Shown: positions 1 through 8,642 of the stretch, one piece after another | Layout of the letters: every line of letters begins with the position of its first letter | How positions within the stretch are numbered: position 1 is the first letter of the stretch | Assembly (NCBI GenBank): GCA_016784735.1 | Contig: JADHUC010000064.1 | Coordinates: 1 to 42,745 of the forward strand | DNA: 42,745 nucleotides | Origin: Pirellulaceae bacterium | GTDB lineage: Bacteria > Planctomycetota > Planctomycetia > Pirellulales > Pirellulaceae | Direction: 5' to 3' | Translations under genes and position numbers: made by a program | Notes under the pieces: model-generated | Told to the model about the DNA's origin: nothing | The model's input: the letters and a program-made list of their open reading frames with translations, nothing else | Databases searched by the model: none

Positions 1-231
1 TCGGTTGTTCGAGAGCATGTTGGCACATCCTTGCAAAAATGGCAGGTTTCGAAAAACCCACCAGACATGCGCAAATACTGTGCCGTAATTTCCGTCTCAA
101 ATCAGTTTTCCAAAAGTAAGTGGCATTGGGCTAGCGCCGCGCCGCTCAATGGCGTGGCAGTGGTTCGTGGGAATCTCACGGAACGAGGAAGCGAAACGCA
201 GAATCGGCATTGTCGTATGAAGGGCAAATGA

Positions 232-260
232 AAAACAGCCCGCTGATGTTCAGCAGGCTG
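232..260 (-). terminator. Rho-independent terminator after the small lipoprotein gene
   Basis: On the minus strand a 9-bp stem (237-245 paired with 251-259) is followed by a T-rich run (GTTTTTC). It lies about 35 nt past the lipoprotein stop codon, so it probably ends the DUF1559-lipoprotein transcript. I see no gene in positions 1-231; a 66-codon reading frame there has no ribosome binding site and no recognisable composition. Confidence 0.7.
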
Positions 261-295
261 TAAAGAAGTTTGCAGTAAGTGACGCAGAGGTTCCG

Positions 296-763
296 TTAGG
301 AAGAACCATCTTCAGTCGGAGCCTCCGCCCCGCCAGACCCGTCAGCCCGATCCAGTTTCAGGTCGTACGAACCACCCGGGACAGTGATGGTTAGTCCCGA
401 TGTGGTGGGATTGGAATAGATATCCTTGATCAGCGACTTGGGCTCTTCTGCCGCCGCCGGCTCGTCATATTCACCGGTTTCGTCATTGAAGGTGCCCATA
501 CCGCCAGTTTCGTCGTCGCTCGGCTCCGCATCCATCACGCCAGTCACTGCTACGGCATACTCGCCATCCGCAACGTTTTCGATGGTGTATGTTCCATCCG
601 ACTCAATGGCCCCTCGGAAGCTACCAGCCTCGCCGCTAAGATTGACGGCGCCACCGGGTGCGGCGCTACCGTCATCCAAAGTGACTTTGCCAGTTACCAC
701 AGCACCACCGGGACCACAACCGATGACGAAGCAAAGTCCGACCAAAAGAATGAAATACCTCAT
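296..763 (-). CDS. Small lipoprotein with carboxypeptidase-regulatory-like (Ig-like) fold
   Basis: 155 residues from the ATG at 763. The N-terminus is a lipoprotein signal with lipobox VIGC (Cys16), so the protein should be lipid-anchored outside the cytoplasm. Residues 20-75 (VTGKVTLDDGS, then GTYTIENVADGEYAV) fit the carboxypeptidase regulatory-like beta-sandwich common in planctomycete lipoproteins. An acidic Asp/Glu-rich middle (about 85-115) and a second beta-rich stretch (TSGLTITVPGGSYDLKL) follow. It lies 65 nt downstream of the DUF1559 gene and probably shares its transcript; this pairing is frequent in Planctomycetes (established knowledge). An upstream in-frame start at 826 would add 21 residues before the signal and is unlikely. 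The exact role is unknown. Confidence 0.8.
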   Translation of the reverse strand: MRYFILLVGLCFVIGCGPGGAVVTGKVTLDDGSAAPGGAVNLSGEAGSFRGAIESDGTYTIENVADGEYAVAVTGVMDAEPSDDETGGMGTFNDETGEYDEPAAAEEPKSLIKDIYSNPTTSGLTITVPGGSYDLKLDRADGSGGAEAPTEDGSS

Positions 764-828
764 TGAGAGAGAACCTTTGCTAGAGTGTTGATCCAAGTTA
801 CATTTCTTTTGCCTACGGCAGCGCACTC

Positions 829-1944
829 CTACTTAGGTAAGGATATCGTCTCGCCATCGTTGGCGTCCGCTAATTTCCACTGTAGGAAGAGGTCAATGGA
901 CTGCGGGATGGCACGCACCGAACCGTCACACATCGCGAACTGAACAATACCAGGGTGAATACTACCAAACCCGGAACCGCGTGCCATGTTATTACAGCGA
1001 GGATCGCTACTAGACCAACAGTTGCCGCCCCCGTAGCGTGGCTCTAGAGCCTTCCGTAGAGGAAATCGCATATTCCTGGCGACGTTGTATTCCCTCCAAC
1101 TACCCGTCTGGTTGAATACGGATCCGTCGACTCTTGTGTTATTATTCCAGTTACAGCAATTACGGTCCCAGTCATCTTGTGCCCAGAACTTCTCTCCGAG
1201 CATTGCCGTATTACTGGTCCCGTCTTTTATGGAGTTAAGGGTTACTTGAAACTTTGCACTTTCGCGGCGTATGTCGTGTCCGCCGACACCACCGTTTCCG
1301 CCGGGTTGGCCCACGCTAGTGGCCGTCTTAATGGCACCCTTCTGCCTATTGATACTGCCCTGATTGTTAGAGCTGTGATGGCCCCACCAACTGTTTTCTG
1401 TCGAGTTAAAAGTCATTCTCAGGTCGGTTGCTCGGCCTTGCATGAAGACGATCGCGTAGTCGCCCTTAGGCCCCTTGGCATTACCGTGGCCGCCGGTCCA
1501 TCGGCGTACAGCAGGCGGACGGTAAGAAGGGCAGTGAAACGCGCCGATGCCCTGAACAGTTGGTTCGCCGAGCGCTCGTGCAATGATTTCGTAGTTCTTG
1601 TTGTCCCAGTACCGAACGTGCGTTGACTCACCCGATGGGTTCGTGGCACCGCCACGGTACAGATCATACAGCGCCTGCTCCTCGATGTAGGGCAGAATAT
1701 GCATGAAGAACGTGGGCCCTTCAGAATGGCTCACAATCGGCGGAAGGCCACCGTACGTGTCCTGGAAATTGTGGGCCGCCAACGCGAGCTGCTTCAGATT
1801 GTTACCACATTCCGTACGCCGTGCGGCTTCGCGAGCGGCCTGAATCGCAGGCAGCAGCAAGGCGACCAAAATGCCGATGATCGCGATGACTACCAGCAAC
1901 TCGACGAGCGTGAAGCCACGCCGTAGTGCAAGATATTTCTTCAT
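829..1944 (-). CDS. DUF1559 domain protein with type IV prepilin-like N-terminus
   Basis: 371 residues. The N-terminus [15 protein letters not shown] is a class III (prepilin) signal: cleavage is expected after Gly10, with Glu at mature position +5, followed by the hydrophobic helix [16 protein letters not shown]. The rest is the planctomycete DUF1559 domain (also called SBP_bac_10-like), with conserved [15 protein letters not shown] after the helix and a C-terminal [16 protein letters not shown] block. The start at 1944 is preceded by GGGAG with 8-nt spacing, which favours it over the longer frame starting at 1977. These proteins occur in dozens of copies per planctomycete genome and are thought to form pseudopilin-like surface or secretion structures, but no function has been shown for this copy. 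It is followed by a lipoprotein gene on the same strand. Confidence 0.93.
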   Translation of the reverse strand: MKKYLALRRGFTLVELLVVIAIIGILVALLLPAIQAAREAARRTECGNNLKQLALAAHNFQDTYGGLPPIVSHSEGPTFFMHILPYIEEQALYDLYRGGATNPSGESTHVRYWDNKNYEIIARALGEPTVQGIGAFHCPSYRPPAVRRWTGGHGNAKGPKGDYAIVFMQGRATDLRMTFNSTENSWWGHHSSNNQGSINRQKGAIKTATSVGQPGGNGGVGGHDIRRESAKFQVTLNSIKDGTSNTAMLGEKFWAQDDWDRNCCNWNNNTRVDGSVFNQTGSWREYNVARNMRFPLRKALEPRYGGGNCWSSSDPRCNNMARGSGFGSIHPGIVQFAMCDGSVRAIPQSIDLFLQWKLADANDGETISLPK

Positions 1945-2480
1945 CAAAGTGTAACTCCCATGAGAATGAACGGACAAAAGACATAGACCTCGGCAAGCTT
2001 ACAAAAGTAGCACGAGCATTTCGCCAGTCAACCCTTCCTGTTCACTATACCACCCCCGGTCAAGTTTGACATATTGCACACTAGCCCGAAGCGCAAGCGA
2101 GGATACGGCTTAACATTCCTCGCTTGCGCTTCGGGCTGGTGTCAATTCTCCCAGGGAGCGGTATAAAGCAATGCGAACCCATCACATGTAGTAATATCCT
2201 GTCTCTGCTGAATACGTTCCGTATCACAATATAGTTCACCTTTCCTTGAGAAATAGGCCAGGATTTGTTGGTTGGCGGCCGGATATAGGTCGAGTAAACT
2301 GCAGTTTTGGCGATTTGGAAGTGTTCAATCACGCATCGCGGCCCCTATCACCCCCTCTCGGAAATGCAGCAAGTTCCAACATAACTAGGGGTCGGGGGAA
2401 TGTTGGTAACGCCGTACAGTAGTGAGCGGGCAGTCTTGAATGAAGTAGTTTTCGGCTGTCTTGAAGGTAAGTGATTAACG
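1945..2480. other. Intergenic region between divergent genes, with one strong palindrome
   Basis: No convincing gene. It separates the minus-strand DUF1559 gene from the plus-strand ASPIC cluster, so it should hold both promoters, but I see no clear sigma-70 hexamers. A perfect 21-bp inverted repeat lies at 2083-2137. Just before the downstream start, the octamer GTCTTGAA occurs twice (near 2433 and 2458), which might be an operator; this is weak. Confidence 0.5.
2083..2137. repeat. Perfect 21-bp inverted repeat (planctomycete intergenic palindrome)
   Basis: Arm 2083-2103 (begins AGCCCGAAGCGCAAGCGAGG) is the exact reverse complement of 2117-2137, with a 13-nt loop. No T-run follows on either strand, so it is not a standard terminator. 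From memory, closely related AGCCCGAAGCG... palindromes are scattered through Rhodopirellula and Pirellula intergenic DNA. Confidence 0.85.
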
Positions 2481-4358
2481 ATGATGACCGTTTTCTACTT
2501 CAGACAAGGCAAGGAGCGCACTGGCCCCCAAGCTCGATGCCAGAAGAGATCATGGCTCGGCCGGAAGCCTGTGACTGGCCTTCTTGTCACGCTTTTTGGG
2601 GTCATGGCAGGCGGTTGCGGTCCGAAGCAGGAGCCTCCACAAGCCCCGAAGGAGGCAGCCCCACCTCACGTAGAAGCGGACGCGCCACGCAACGCCAAGA
2701 TCCCCTTTTTCGAGAAACGCACCGAATCGCCCCGACCACCGCGTGACGAGGACTGGTTCGAGGACATCACTCAGGCAGCAGGCATCGACTTCACTTACCG
2801 CGATGGCCAGGAGGCCGGATTCTATCAGCTTGTCGAAAACCTGGGCGGCTGCGTGGGTATGCTGGACTTCGACAAAGACGGCGACATGGACCTGTTCTTT
2901 ACCGGCGGTGGAAGCATGAGCGGACCTCCCATAAAGATTGCAGGGCGTCCGTCTGTGTTCTATCGCAATGACGGTGATCTTCGGTTCACCGACGTTACTC
3001 AGGAGGTGGGGGTCCAGGGAGGCGACTATTACTCGCACGGCTGCGCCGTTGGCGACTTCGATCGCGACGGTTGGCCAGATATTTACGTCGCCGGCTTTCA
3101 CGGCTGTAGCCTTTACCGGAACAACCAGGCGGGGGGCTTCGAGGATGTAACGGCGTCGTCCGGTCTGGTTGCCGATCGCTGGTGCGTAACAGGCGCCTGG
3201 CTGGATGTCGACAACGATGGGTGGCTGGACTTGTATGTCATCACCTACTGCGACTGGCTTCCCGACCATACCCGCCGCTGTCTGAACGATAAGAAGCTGC
3301 GCGACATTTGCGGACCGTCCTTGTTTCCCGGTGACCGCGACTACCTCTGGCGGAACAAAGGCGACGGCAGTTTCGAGGACATTACAGACAAGGCCGGCCT
3401 CCGTGAACACAGCCGCGCGCTGGGAGTTGTGGCGGCCGACATGGATGAAGACGGCTGGATGGATATTTTCGTAGCCAACGATGTACAGGAGAACCACTTC
3501 TATCGCGGCAGTCGGGAGTTTCCGCTGGAGGAGGTGGGGGTGCTTTCCGGCGTCGCCTACTCGACGTCGGGTAATCGCGAGGGTTCGATGGGCGTCGATG
3601 TCGGTGACTTCGACAGCGACGGGCGTCTGGATCTCTGGTACGCGAACTACTCGAATCAGGACAATTCGCTCATGAGCAACTTCGACGCCGCGGGATTCCT
3701 GGGCGTCTCAGCCCGCACCGGACTGGTGGGCGTGTCACGGATGTGGGTCGGCTTCGGGACCGGGTTTGCTGATTTCGACAGCGACGGCTGGCTCGACCTG
3801 TTCGTGGCCAACGGGCACGTCTCCTACGAGCGGCTGGACAGCCGGTACCGGCAACCGGCTCAGTTATTCCACAATCAGGCCAGCGAGCGATTCGTCGAAG
3901 TGAGCGAACAGGGTGGACCGTATTTCAGTATCGACCACGTGGGGCGGGGTGCCGCCGTGGGAGACCTGGACAACGACGGTGGCCTGGACTTGGTGATCTC
4001 GCATCAGAACGAACCGGTCGTCGTGCTGCGGAACCGCCGCCCCGCCGGGAACTGGGTGAGCGTGTTGCTGCGCGGCGAAAGGAGCAACACCGACGCCATT
4101 GGCGCCAAGGTTACCGCCATGTACGGCGACCGACAACTGGCGCGCTGGATTCGAGGCGGCGGGGGCTACGCGTCATCTTTCGATCCACGCATTCTTTTTC
4201 CCGCCGTGGACGACGCGCCGGTGAGTGTAACCGTGCAATGGCCCAACGGAGAAGTCGAAGTGTTTCCTGAACTGGTTCAAGGCAAGACTCACGAACTCGT
4301 CGAAGGGATGGGCAGCGACCTAGACGCCCACGGTTCTCTCCGGAAAACCGGATGGTAG
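2481..4358 (+). CDS. CRTAC1-type lipoprotein: seven-motif FG-GAP/VCBS propeller with ASPIC/UnbV domain
   Basis: 625 residues. A long basic N-region leads to a hydrophobic stretch and lipobox MAGGC (Cys46), indicating a lipid-anchored extracytoplasmic protein. From about residue 129 there are seven calcium-type DxDxDG motifs (DFDKDG, DFDRDG, DVDNDG, DMDEDG, DFDSDG twice, DLDNDG), as expected for a seven-bladed FG-GAP/VCBS beta-propeller. The C-terminal 95 residues (NWVSVLLRGERSNTDAIGAK, then SVTVQWPNGEVEVF) are the ASPIC/UnbV domain. Such proteins are widespread in Planctomycetes, Acidobacteria and Bacteroidetes and are assumed to bind ligands or partners; no enzymatic residues are evident. 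It is the first gene of the 15-kb cluster and the most divergent of its four propellers. The N-region before the signal is unusually long, so the true start may lie downstream. Confidence 0.88.
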   Translation: MMTVFYFRQGKERTGPQARCQKRSWLGRKPVTGLLVTLFGVMAGGCGPKQEPPQAPKEAAPPHVEADAPRNAKIPFFEKRTESPRPPRDEDWFEDITQAAGIDFTYRDGQEAGFYQLVENLGGCVGMLDFDKDGDMDLFFTGGGSMSGPPIKIAGRPSVFYRNDGDLRFTDVTQEVGVQGGDYYSHGCAVGDFDRDGWPDIYVAGFHGCSLYRNNQAGGFEDVTASSGLVADRWCVTGAWLDVDNDGWLDLYVITYCDWLPDHTRRCLNDKKLRDICGPSLFPGDRDYLWRNKGDGSFEDITDKAGLREHSRALGVVAADMDEDGWMDIFVANDVQENHFYRGSREFPLEEVGVLSGVAYSTSGNREGSMGVDVGDFDSDGRLDLWYANYSNQDNSLMSNFDAAGFLGVSARTGLVGVSRMWVGFGTGFADFDSDGWLDLFVANGHVSYERLDSRYRQPAQLFHNQASERFVEVSEQGGPYFSIDHVGRGAAVGDLDNDGGLDLVISHQNEPVVVLRNRRPAGNWVSVLLRGERSNTDAIGAKVTAMYGDRQLARWIRGGGGYASSFDPRILFPAVDDAPVSVTVQWPNGEVEVFPELVQGKTHELVEGMGSDLDAHGSLRKTGW

Positions 4359-4506
4359 CGCGTGCCGGCTGATTTCGCCAACCCTAATTCTTAGCTTTGA
4401 CAAAGCACTAGCGAGATTCGCGAGTTACGCCCAGTTCCGTGCTGCGGCCTTGATACTCGACACGTACTCAAGGCTGAATTCGGAGGATCGAGAGGCGTGA
4501 CGTCAA

Positions 4507-4841
4507 CCCCAACGTTGCATATTTCTTTGGTGCGATGGCCTTCCAAGGCCGTCGATCACGGCATGAGACCGTGATTGGCGTCCTGTAGCCCCATCTCTCG
4601 TAACGTGGAATTTGCCGACAAGGCCCGACTTGGTGTTTCGGGCCTTGATCATAACGTTGGGAAATGCTGGCGGTGCTCGCACGTGGGGCACGTTTCTAAC
4701 GTGCCGTACCTCACCAACTTAGAGACATTGGCACGTTAGAAACGTGCCCCACATTCGCGAGGTTACGATCAAGGCCGTGTTTCGCATGGAAAAAGACGGC
4801 CTTGGAAGGCCATCTTACTTTGTTCTTCTGCAACGTTGGGG
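4507..4841. repeat. Outer nested inverted repeats surrounding a REP-like pair
   Basis: The outermost arms are CCCCAACGTTGCA at 4507-4519 and its reverse complement at 4829-4841. Inside them, GATGGCCTTCCAAGGCCGTC at 4534-4553 is perfectly matched by 4795-4814 in reverse; this arm is itself a GGCCTTCCAAGGCC palindrome. The inner element at 4641-4776 sits between them. The GGCCTTCCAAGGCC palindrome is, from memory, another dispersed planctomycete motif. Confidence 0.8.
4641..4776. repeat. BIME-like element, copy 1: GTGG-headed palindrome pair with GGCCTTGATC ends
   Basis: The ends are a 15-bp inverted repeat, GGCCTTGATCATAAC at 4641-4655 against 4762-4776, with one mismatch. The core is a perfect 23-bp inverted repeat, 4683-4705 against 4730-4752. 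Each arm starts GTGG and then forms its own hairpin (GGCACGTT-TCT-AACGTGCC). A GTGG head, a hairpin and outward-facing heads match REP pairs (BIMEs). A second copy lies at 7301-7433. Confidence 0.82.
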
Positions 4842-4921
4842 GATACGCTTAAGGAACGCCACGAGTACAATATCCGATGGCTTGACCGGTGGACACAACC
4901 CTACCACGAAGCAGGGCCCGA

Positions 4922-7264
4922 ATGATGCTGCAAAGTCCGTTGGCGACGGGAGGGTTGCGATTCGTCTGGGCTTGTCTGTTCCTGTTGACGCTCGGCGGAT
5001 GCTGGGGTGGAAATCGACCGCAGCCCTCGGCGGCCCAGGCGGGCCCGATGGCGGGCCATCAGCAGATGCTGGACCTTTTGCGGGAGATCGCCGAAGCAAC
5101 ACCTTACGAACACCCCCATTTGGGCAAGGTCCACGTGCAGAGGCTCAGGCAACGATTGAGACAGATCCAATCGATGCAACGTGCCGGAGAACCCGTCGAA
5201 GCTTTCGAACGCTGGCAACTTCTGTTTAATTTGGGCAAGGCCGAGGTGCGGTTGGGTGAGGTGCGCGAGGGGATCGACCATTTGCGGGAGGCCTACGATC
5301 TTCTGCCCGATGTTTCGTTCAACGCCGTCGCGGTGCGCGAGTCATTGGACGTGCGACTCGGATCGCAACTGGAAGTGAAATACGCGAATCACACGCGATT
5401 TTTTCTGGGGCTCGCCTACCTGCTTTTGGGCGAAAAACAGAATTGTGGTCTGCGTCACAATGCAGAGAGTGGTATTATGCCCATCCGCGGGGGCGGGCTG
5501 CACGCGCAGGAGGAAGGCTCGCGCGAGGCCAGCCGCTACTTCCTGGAGATCCTGGACAATGCGCCGGCCGATCTGGATGAAAAAGAGCAACTAGAGATCG
5601 TCGATGCGGCCCAGTGGTTGCTGAACGTCGCCCAGATGACGCTGGGTCAATACCCAGACGGTGTCCCCGAGCGTTATCGAGCCCCTCGCGACCTGTTTAA
5701 CTCGTCCATCGACTTTCCTCGTTTTCGGAATGTGGCTCCCCTGCTGGGCCTCGACACCTTCAGTCTTTGCGGGGGCGCGGTCGTGGATGATTTTGACGGT
5801 GACGATGACCTGGATATCGTCACGACGAGCTGGGACACGGCGGGCCAGATGCGACTGTTTGTTAATAACGGTGACGGATCGTTCACGGATCGGACCCAGG
5901 AATCCGGTTTGGAAGGATTTTTTGGCGGATTGAACCTGGTCCACGCCGATTACGACAATGACGGGGATAACGATCTGTACGTGTTACGTGGCGCATGGCT
6001 GCGCAGTTTCGGACGGCACCCCAATTCGCTCCTGCAAAACAACGGTCGCGGGCAATTCACCGATGTTACCTTCGCGGCTGGGTTAGGCGACAACCACTAC
6101 CCCTGCAAGACGGCCGCTTGGGGCGACTACGACAACGACGGAGACCTGGATCTGTATGTAGGAAACGAGAGCACCACGGACGTGGAAGCACCCTGCCAAC
6201 TGTTTCGCAACAACGGCGATTCCACGTTCACCGATATGGCCAGTGTGGCAGGGCTGGATGAGCAGTTGTTTGCGATGGGTGCGGTTTGGGGCGACTACGA
6301 CGGTGATCGATTCCCCGACCTGTACGTGAGTACTGGGTTCTCCGACTTGCGGGCCGCTCTCGCTGGCGGTGGCCCCAATCGGCTGTACCACAACCAGCGC
6401 AACGGCAGGTTTCGCGACGTTGCCGAGGAAATGAATGTCACGCTGCCCATCTGTGCGTTTGCCAGTTGGTTCTGGGACTTTGACAACGACGGCTTCTTGG
6501 ACATCTATTCCGGCTGCTCGAGCGGTCCTGTGGGCGTCCTGGTTTCGGACCAGCGATTCGGTTTGAATTGCCTGCATCGGGGCAACGGCGGAAAGGGTTT
6601 CGAGGAGGTTGCCCTGGACGTAGGGCTGGACTACCCGGCGCAACCCATGGGCGCCAATTTCGGCGACCTGAATAACGACGGCTACCTGGACTTCTACCTG
6701 GCGACAGGGAATATGCAATACGCGGAACTCCGACCCAACGTGATGTTCCTGAACGATGGCGGCCGGAAGTTCGTCAACATCACCATGGCGGGCGGCTTTG
6801 GACACCTGCAGAAAGGCCACGGCGTGTCCTTTGCCGATCTGGACAACGATGGGGACCAGGATATCTACTTGGAGTTGGGCGGCGCATGGCCGGGAGATAA
6901 GTACTACGATGTGCTCTACGAGAATCCGGGATTCGGTAACCATTGGTTGGGGGTCAAGTTAGAGGGCCGGACGTCCAATCGCTCGGCGATTGGAGCGCGA
7001 ATCCGCGTCCGTATCCGCGAGGCTGGCTCCACGCGTGAGGTATTTCGCCACGTCAACAGCGGCGGAAGTTTCGGATGCAATCCGCTGCGCCAGCATTTGG
7101 GCTTGGGGCAGGCGGATCAGATCGAAGAGTTGGAAGTGTACTGGCCCACCTCGGATACAAAGCAATTGTTTCACGAAGTTGCGCTTGATCAGACCATCAC
7201 CATCATCGAAGGTGAATCGGAATTCAAGACGATGCCACTCAGGCAGTTTGACTTTCCCGAATAG
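4922..7264 (+). CDS. CRTAC1-type lipoprotein: N-terminal helical TPR-like region, propeller, ASPIC/UnbV domain
   Basis: 780 residues from ATG 4922; a GTG at 4889 in the same frame would add 11 residues, and an ATG at 4925 is also possible. The lipobox LGGC (Cys27) marks a lipoprotein. Residues 40-260 are helical and TPR-like, including NCGLRHNAESGIMPIRGGG, a motif region I associate with TPR-fused CRTAC1 proteins. Seven acidic calcium motifs follow (DFDGDD, DYDNDG twice, DYDGDR, DFDNDG, DLNNDG, DLDNDG), then a C-terminal ASPIC/UnbV domain (NHWLGVKLEGRTSNRSAIGA to LEVYWPTS). It combines in one chain the TPR and propeller parts that other genes of the cluster keep separate. It lies between two copies of the same BIME-like repeat. 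Role unknown; probably a periplasmic or surface scaffold. Confidence 0.88.
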   Translation: MMLQSPLATGGLRFVWACLFLLTLGGCWGGNRPQPSAAQAGPMAGHQQMLDLLREIAEATPYEHPHLGKVHVQRLRQRLRQIQSMQRAGEPVEAFERWQLLFNLGKAEVRLGEVREGIDHLREAYDLLPDVSFNAVAVRESLDVRLGSQLEVKYANHTRFFLGLAYLLLGEKQNCGLRHNAESGIMPIRGGGLHAQEEGSREASRYFLEILDNAPADLDEKEQLEIVDAAQWLLNVAQMTLGQYPDGVPERYRAPRDLFNSSIDFPRFRNVAPLLGLDTFSLCGGAVVDDFDGDDDLDIVTTSWDTAGQMRLFVNNGDGSFTDRTQESGLEGFFGGLNLVHADYDNDGDNDLYVLRGAWLRSFGRHPNSLLQNNGRGQFTDVTFAAGLGDNHYPCKTAAWGDYDNDGDLDLYVGNESTTDVEAPCQLFRNNGDSTFTDMASVAGLDEQLFAMGAVWGDYDGDRFPDLYVSTGFSDLRAALAGGGPNRLYHNQRNGRFRDVAEEMNVTLPICAFASWFWDFDNDGFLDIYSGCSSGPVGVLVSDQRFGLNCLHRGNGGKGFEEVALDVGLDYPAQPMGANFGDLNNDGYLDFYLATGNMQYAELRPNVMFLNDGGRKFVNITMAGGFGHLQKGHGVSFADLDNDGDQDIYLELGGAWPGDKYYDVLYENPGFGNHWLGVKLEGRTSNRSAIGARIRVRIREAGSTREVFRHVNSGGSFGCNPLRQHLGLGQADQIEELEVYWPTSDTKQLFHEVALDQTITIIEGESEFKTMPLRQFDFPE

Positions 7265-7300
7265 ATCGGCTGAAACGCGATTGCTCCCCATAAGCCGGCG

Positions 7301-7433
7301 GGGCTTGATCATAACTCCGGCAAATGCTGGCAGTGCTAGTACGTGGGGCACGTTTCTAACGTGCCGTGGCTCAAAAACTTACAGACATTGGCACGTTGGA
7401 AACGTGCCCCACATTCCCGATACGATCAAGGCC
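7301..7433. repeat. BIME-like element, copy 2 (same family as 4641-4776)
   Basis: The 23-bp core arms at 7343-7365 and 7390-7412 match copy 1; the left arm is identical and the right arm has one change (GTTGG for GTTAG). Ends GGGCTTGATCATAAC (7301-7315) and TACGATCAAGGCC (7421-7433) are the same inverted termini. The sequence between end and core (AAATGCTGGC.GTGCT) is also conserved, so the whole 133-136 bp unit is one repeat. The two copies sit immediately upstream and downstream of the 4922 gene, in the same orientation. Confidence 0.85.
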
Positions 7434-7562
7434 AAGTCGGCGTGCTCTTTGAACTGTCAGCTCTGCCCGTTACAATCATTCTTGCTGGTGGAAACCACAA
7501 TTCCTGTCTCATTAAGTCCATAAACCCCGGCCTCCGGCCGTGGACCCCAAGAGGCCTCTGAG

Positions 7563-8642
7563 ATGGACCGCGCGCGTCGCAATCGCCTCCTCGTCCTGGC
7601 CGTCGGACTTGTTGCGGTCGTGGTGGTAGCCGTTGCTCTTCGCTTCCTCCTCCGCCCCGACCCACGCCTGCTTCTGCCGGAAGCGAGGGGGTTGGTCGAT
7701 GAGGCAGCCGGGTTGGACGCGGGGAGCGGTCGTACGGATCGGGCGTCGAAGGCCGAGCGTCTCCTACGCCGCTACCTGGATCGCAGTCAGGAGGAGGTTT
7801 CGCAGGCGACCTTGCTGCTCGCCTGTGCCCTGATTCTCAAGCAAAGCGATCTCGCGTCACCCCCGTGGAAAACAGAAATGGAGATCCGAGGTCTGCTTGG
7901 CCGCATCGACGTGCGGAGGTGCGACACGGAAGACTTGATCCGCGGTGCATCCATCCTGTTCGAAGGCGGCCACCTCAGGGAAGCCGCCGCTTTCGCCGAA
8001 GCGGCTCTACGACGTGGGGATCACCGCGAGGAGGCCCTCCGCGTGGCGTCAGAGATCTGTTTGGAACAAGGTGCCGGCATGGCGGCCCTTGAGCTTTGTC
8101 GCGAGTGGGCCAAACTTGTCCCGGACGACCCACGACCGCTGGAAATAATGGGGGCGATCCACGAGGCGCGTTCCGAAACCGACCAGTTGATCAAAATCGA
8201 TCGGCGTCTCCTGGACCTGAAGCCGGACAACGCCACCGAGATTCGCCACCGGCTGGTCGACAATCTGGTCGCCACAGGAGAGGCAGCCGAAGCACGAGAA
8301 CAGTATGACCTACTCAGGGCTGAGGGGACCCTGGGCGTTCGACTGGAAGTGACTGAGGCAGGGCTCCTATACCTTGAAGGCGATTTCGAGGGCGCGTCTC
8401 AGCGCGTTCGGCAGGTATTGGAGGCCGACGCGGAGAATCACCGCGCTCTGAAGCTCCGCGGCAAGATCCAGCTCGGGCAGCTTCGGACTTCGGAGGCGAT
8501 CGAAACGTTTCGCCGCTTGGTCGAGTTCGACCCGACCGACTATGAAAGCCACTATCTTCTCGGGCAGGCATATTCCCAAAATGGCGACATTGAACAAGCG
8601 CAGCGGCACCTGCAGATACATCGCAAGATCCTCGGTTTGTAG
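7563..8642 (+). CDS. Membrane-anchored TPR protein
   Basis: 359 residues. A basic start (MDRARRNR) leads into one transmembrane helix (about residues 9-30, LLVLAVGLVAVVVVAVAL), so the remainder is probably outside the cytoplasm. The rest is helical with TPR-type spacing; the best repeats are near the C-terminus (NHRALKLRGKIQLGQLRTSE, then DYESHYLLGQAYSQNGDIEQ). The ATG is preceded by AAGAGG with suitable spacing. It lies between two ASPIC propeller genes on the same strand, so it may be a scaffold for them (inference). No catalytic motif is seen. It resembles the 12888 TPR protein in architecture, but not closely in sequence. Confidence 0.82.
   Translation: MDRARRNRLLVLAVGLVAVVVVAVALRFLLRPDPRLLLPEARGLVDEAAGLDAGSGRTDRASKAERLLRRYLDRSQEEVSQATLLLACALILKQSDLASPPWKTEMEIRGLLGRIDVRRCDTEDLIRGASILFEGGHLREAAAFAEAALRRGDHREEALRVASEICLEQGAGMAALELCREWAKLVPDDPRPLEIMGAIHEARSETDQLIKIDRRLLDLKPDNATEIRHRLVDNLVATGEAAEAREQYDLLRAEGTLGVRLEVTEAGLLYLEGDFEGASQRVRQVLEADAENHRALKLRGKIQLGQLRTSEAIETFRRLVEFDPTDYESHYLLGQAYSQNGDIEQAQRHLQIHRKILGL

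Larger units (their letters stand above)
4359..4921. other. Intergenic region holding nested inverted repeats
   Basis: I see no gene. Positions 4359-4500 show nothing notable. From 4507 to 4841 the DNA is organised as three nested inverted repeats around a central palindrome pair; see the separate entries. The last 80 bases are the leader of the next gene. Confidence 0.6.

Noticed and set aside
31..231. 66-codon plus-strand reading frame at the left edge
   Set aside because: No ribosome binding site, no recognisable composition, and it ends beside a terminator belonging to the minus-strand lipoprotein gene.
4641..7433. 4922 gene as the cargo of a composite transposon between direct repeats
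   Set aside because: The flanking units are only about 135 bp, encode nothing, and are found with other nested repeats; two copies next to one gene is not sufficient evidence.
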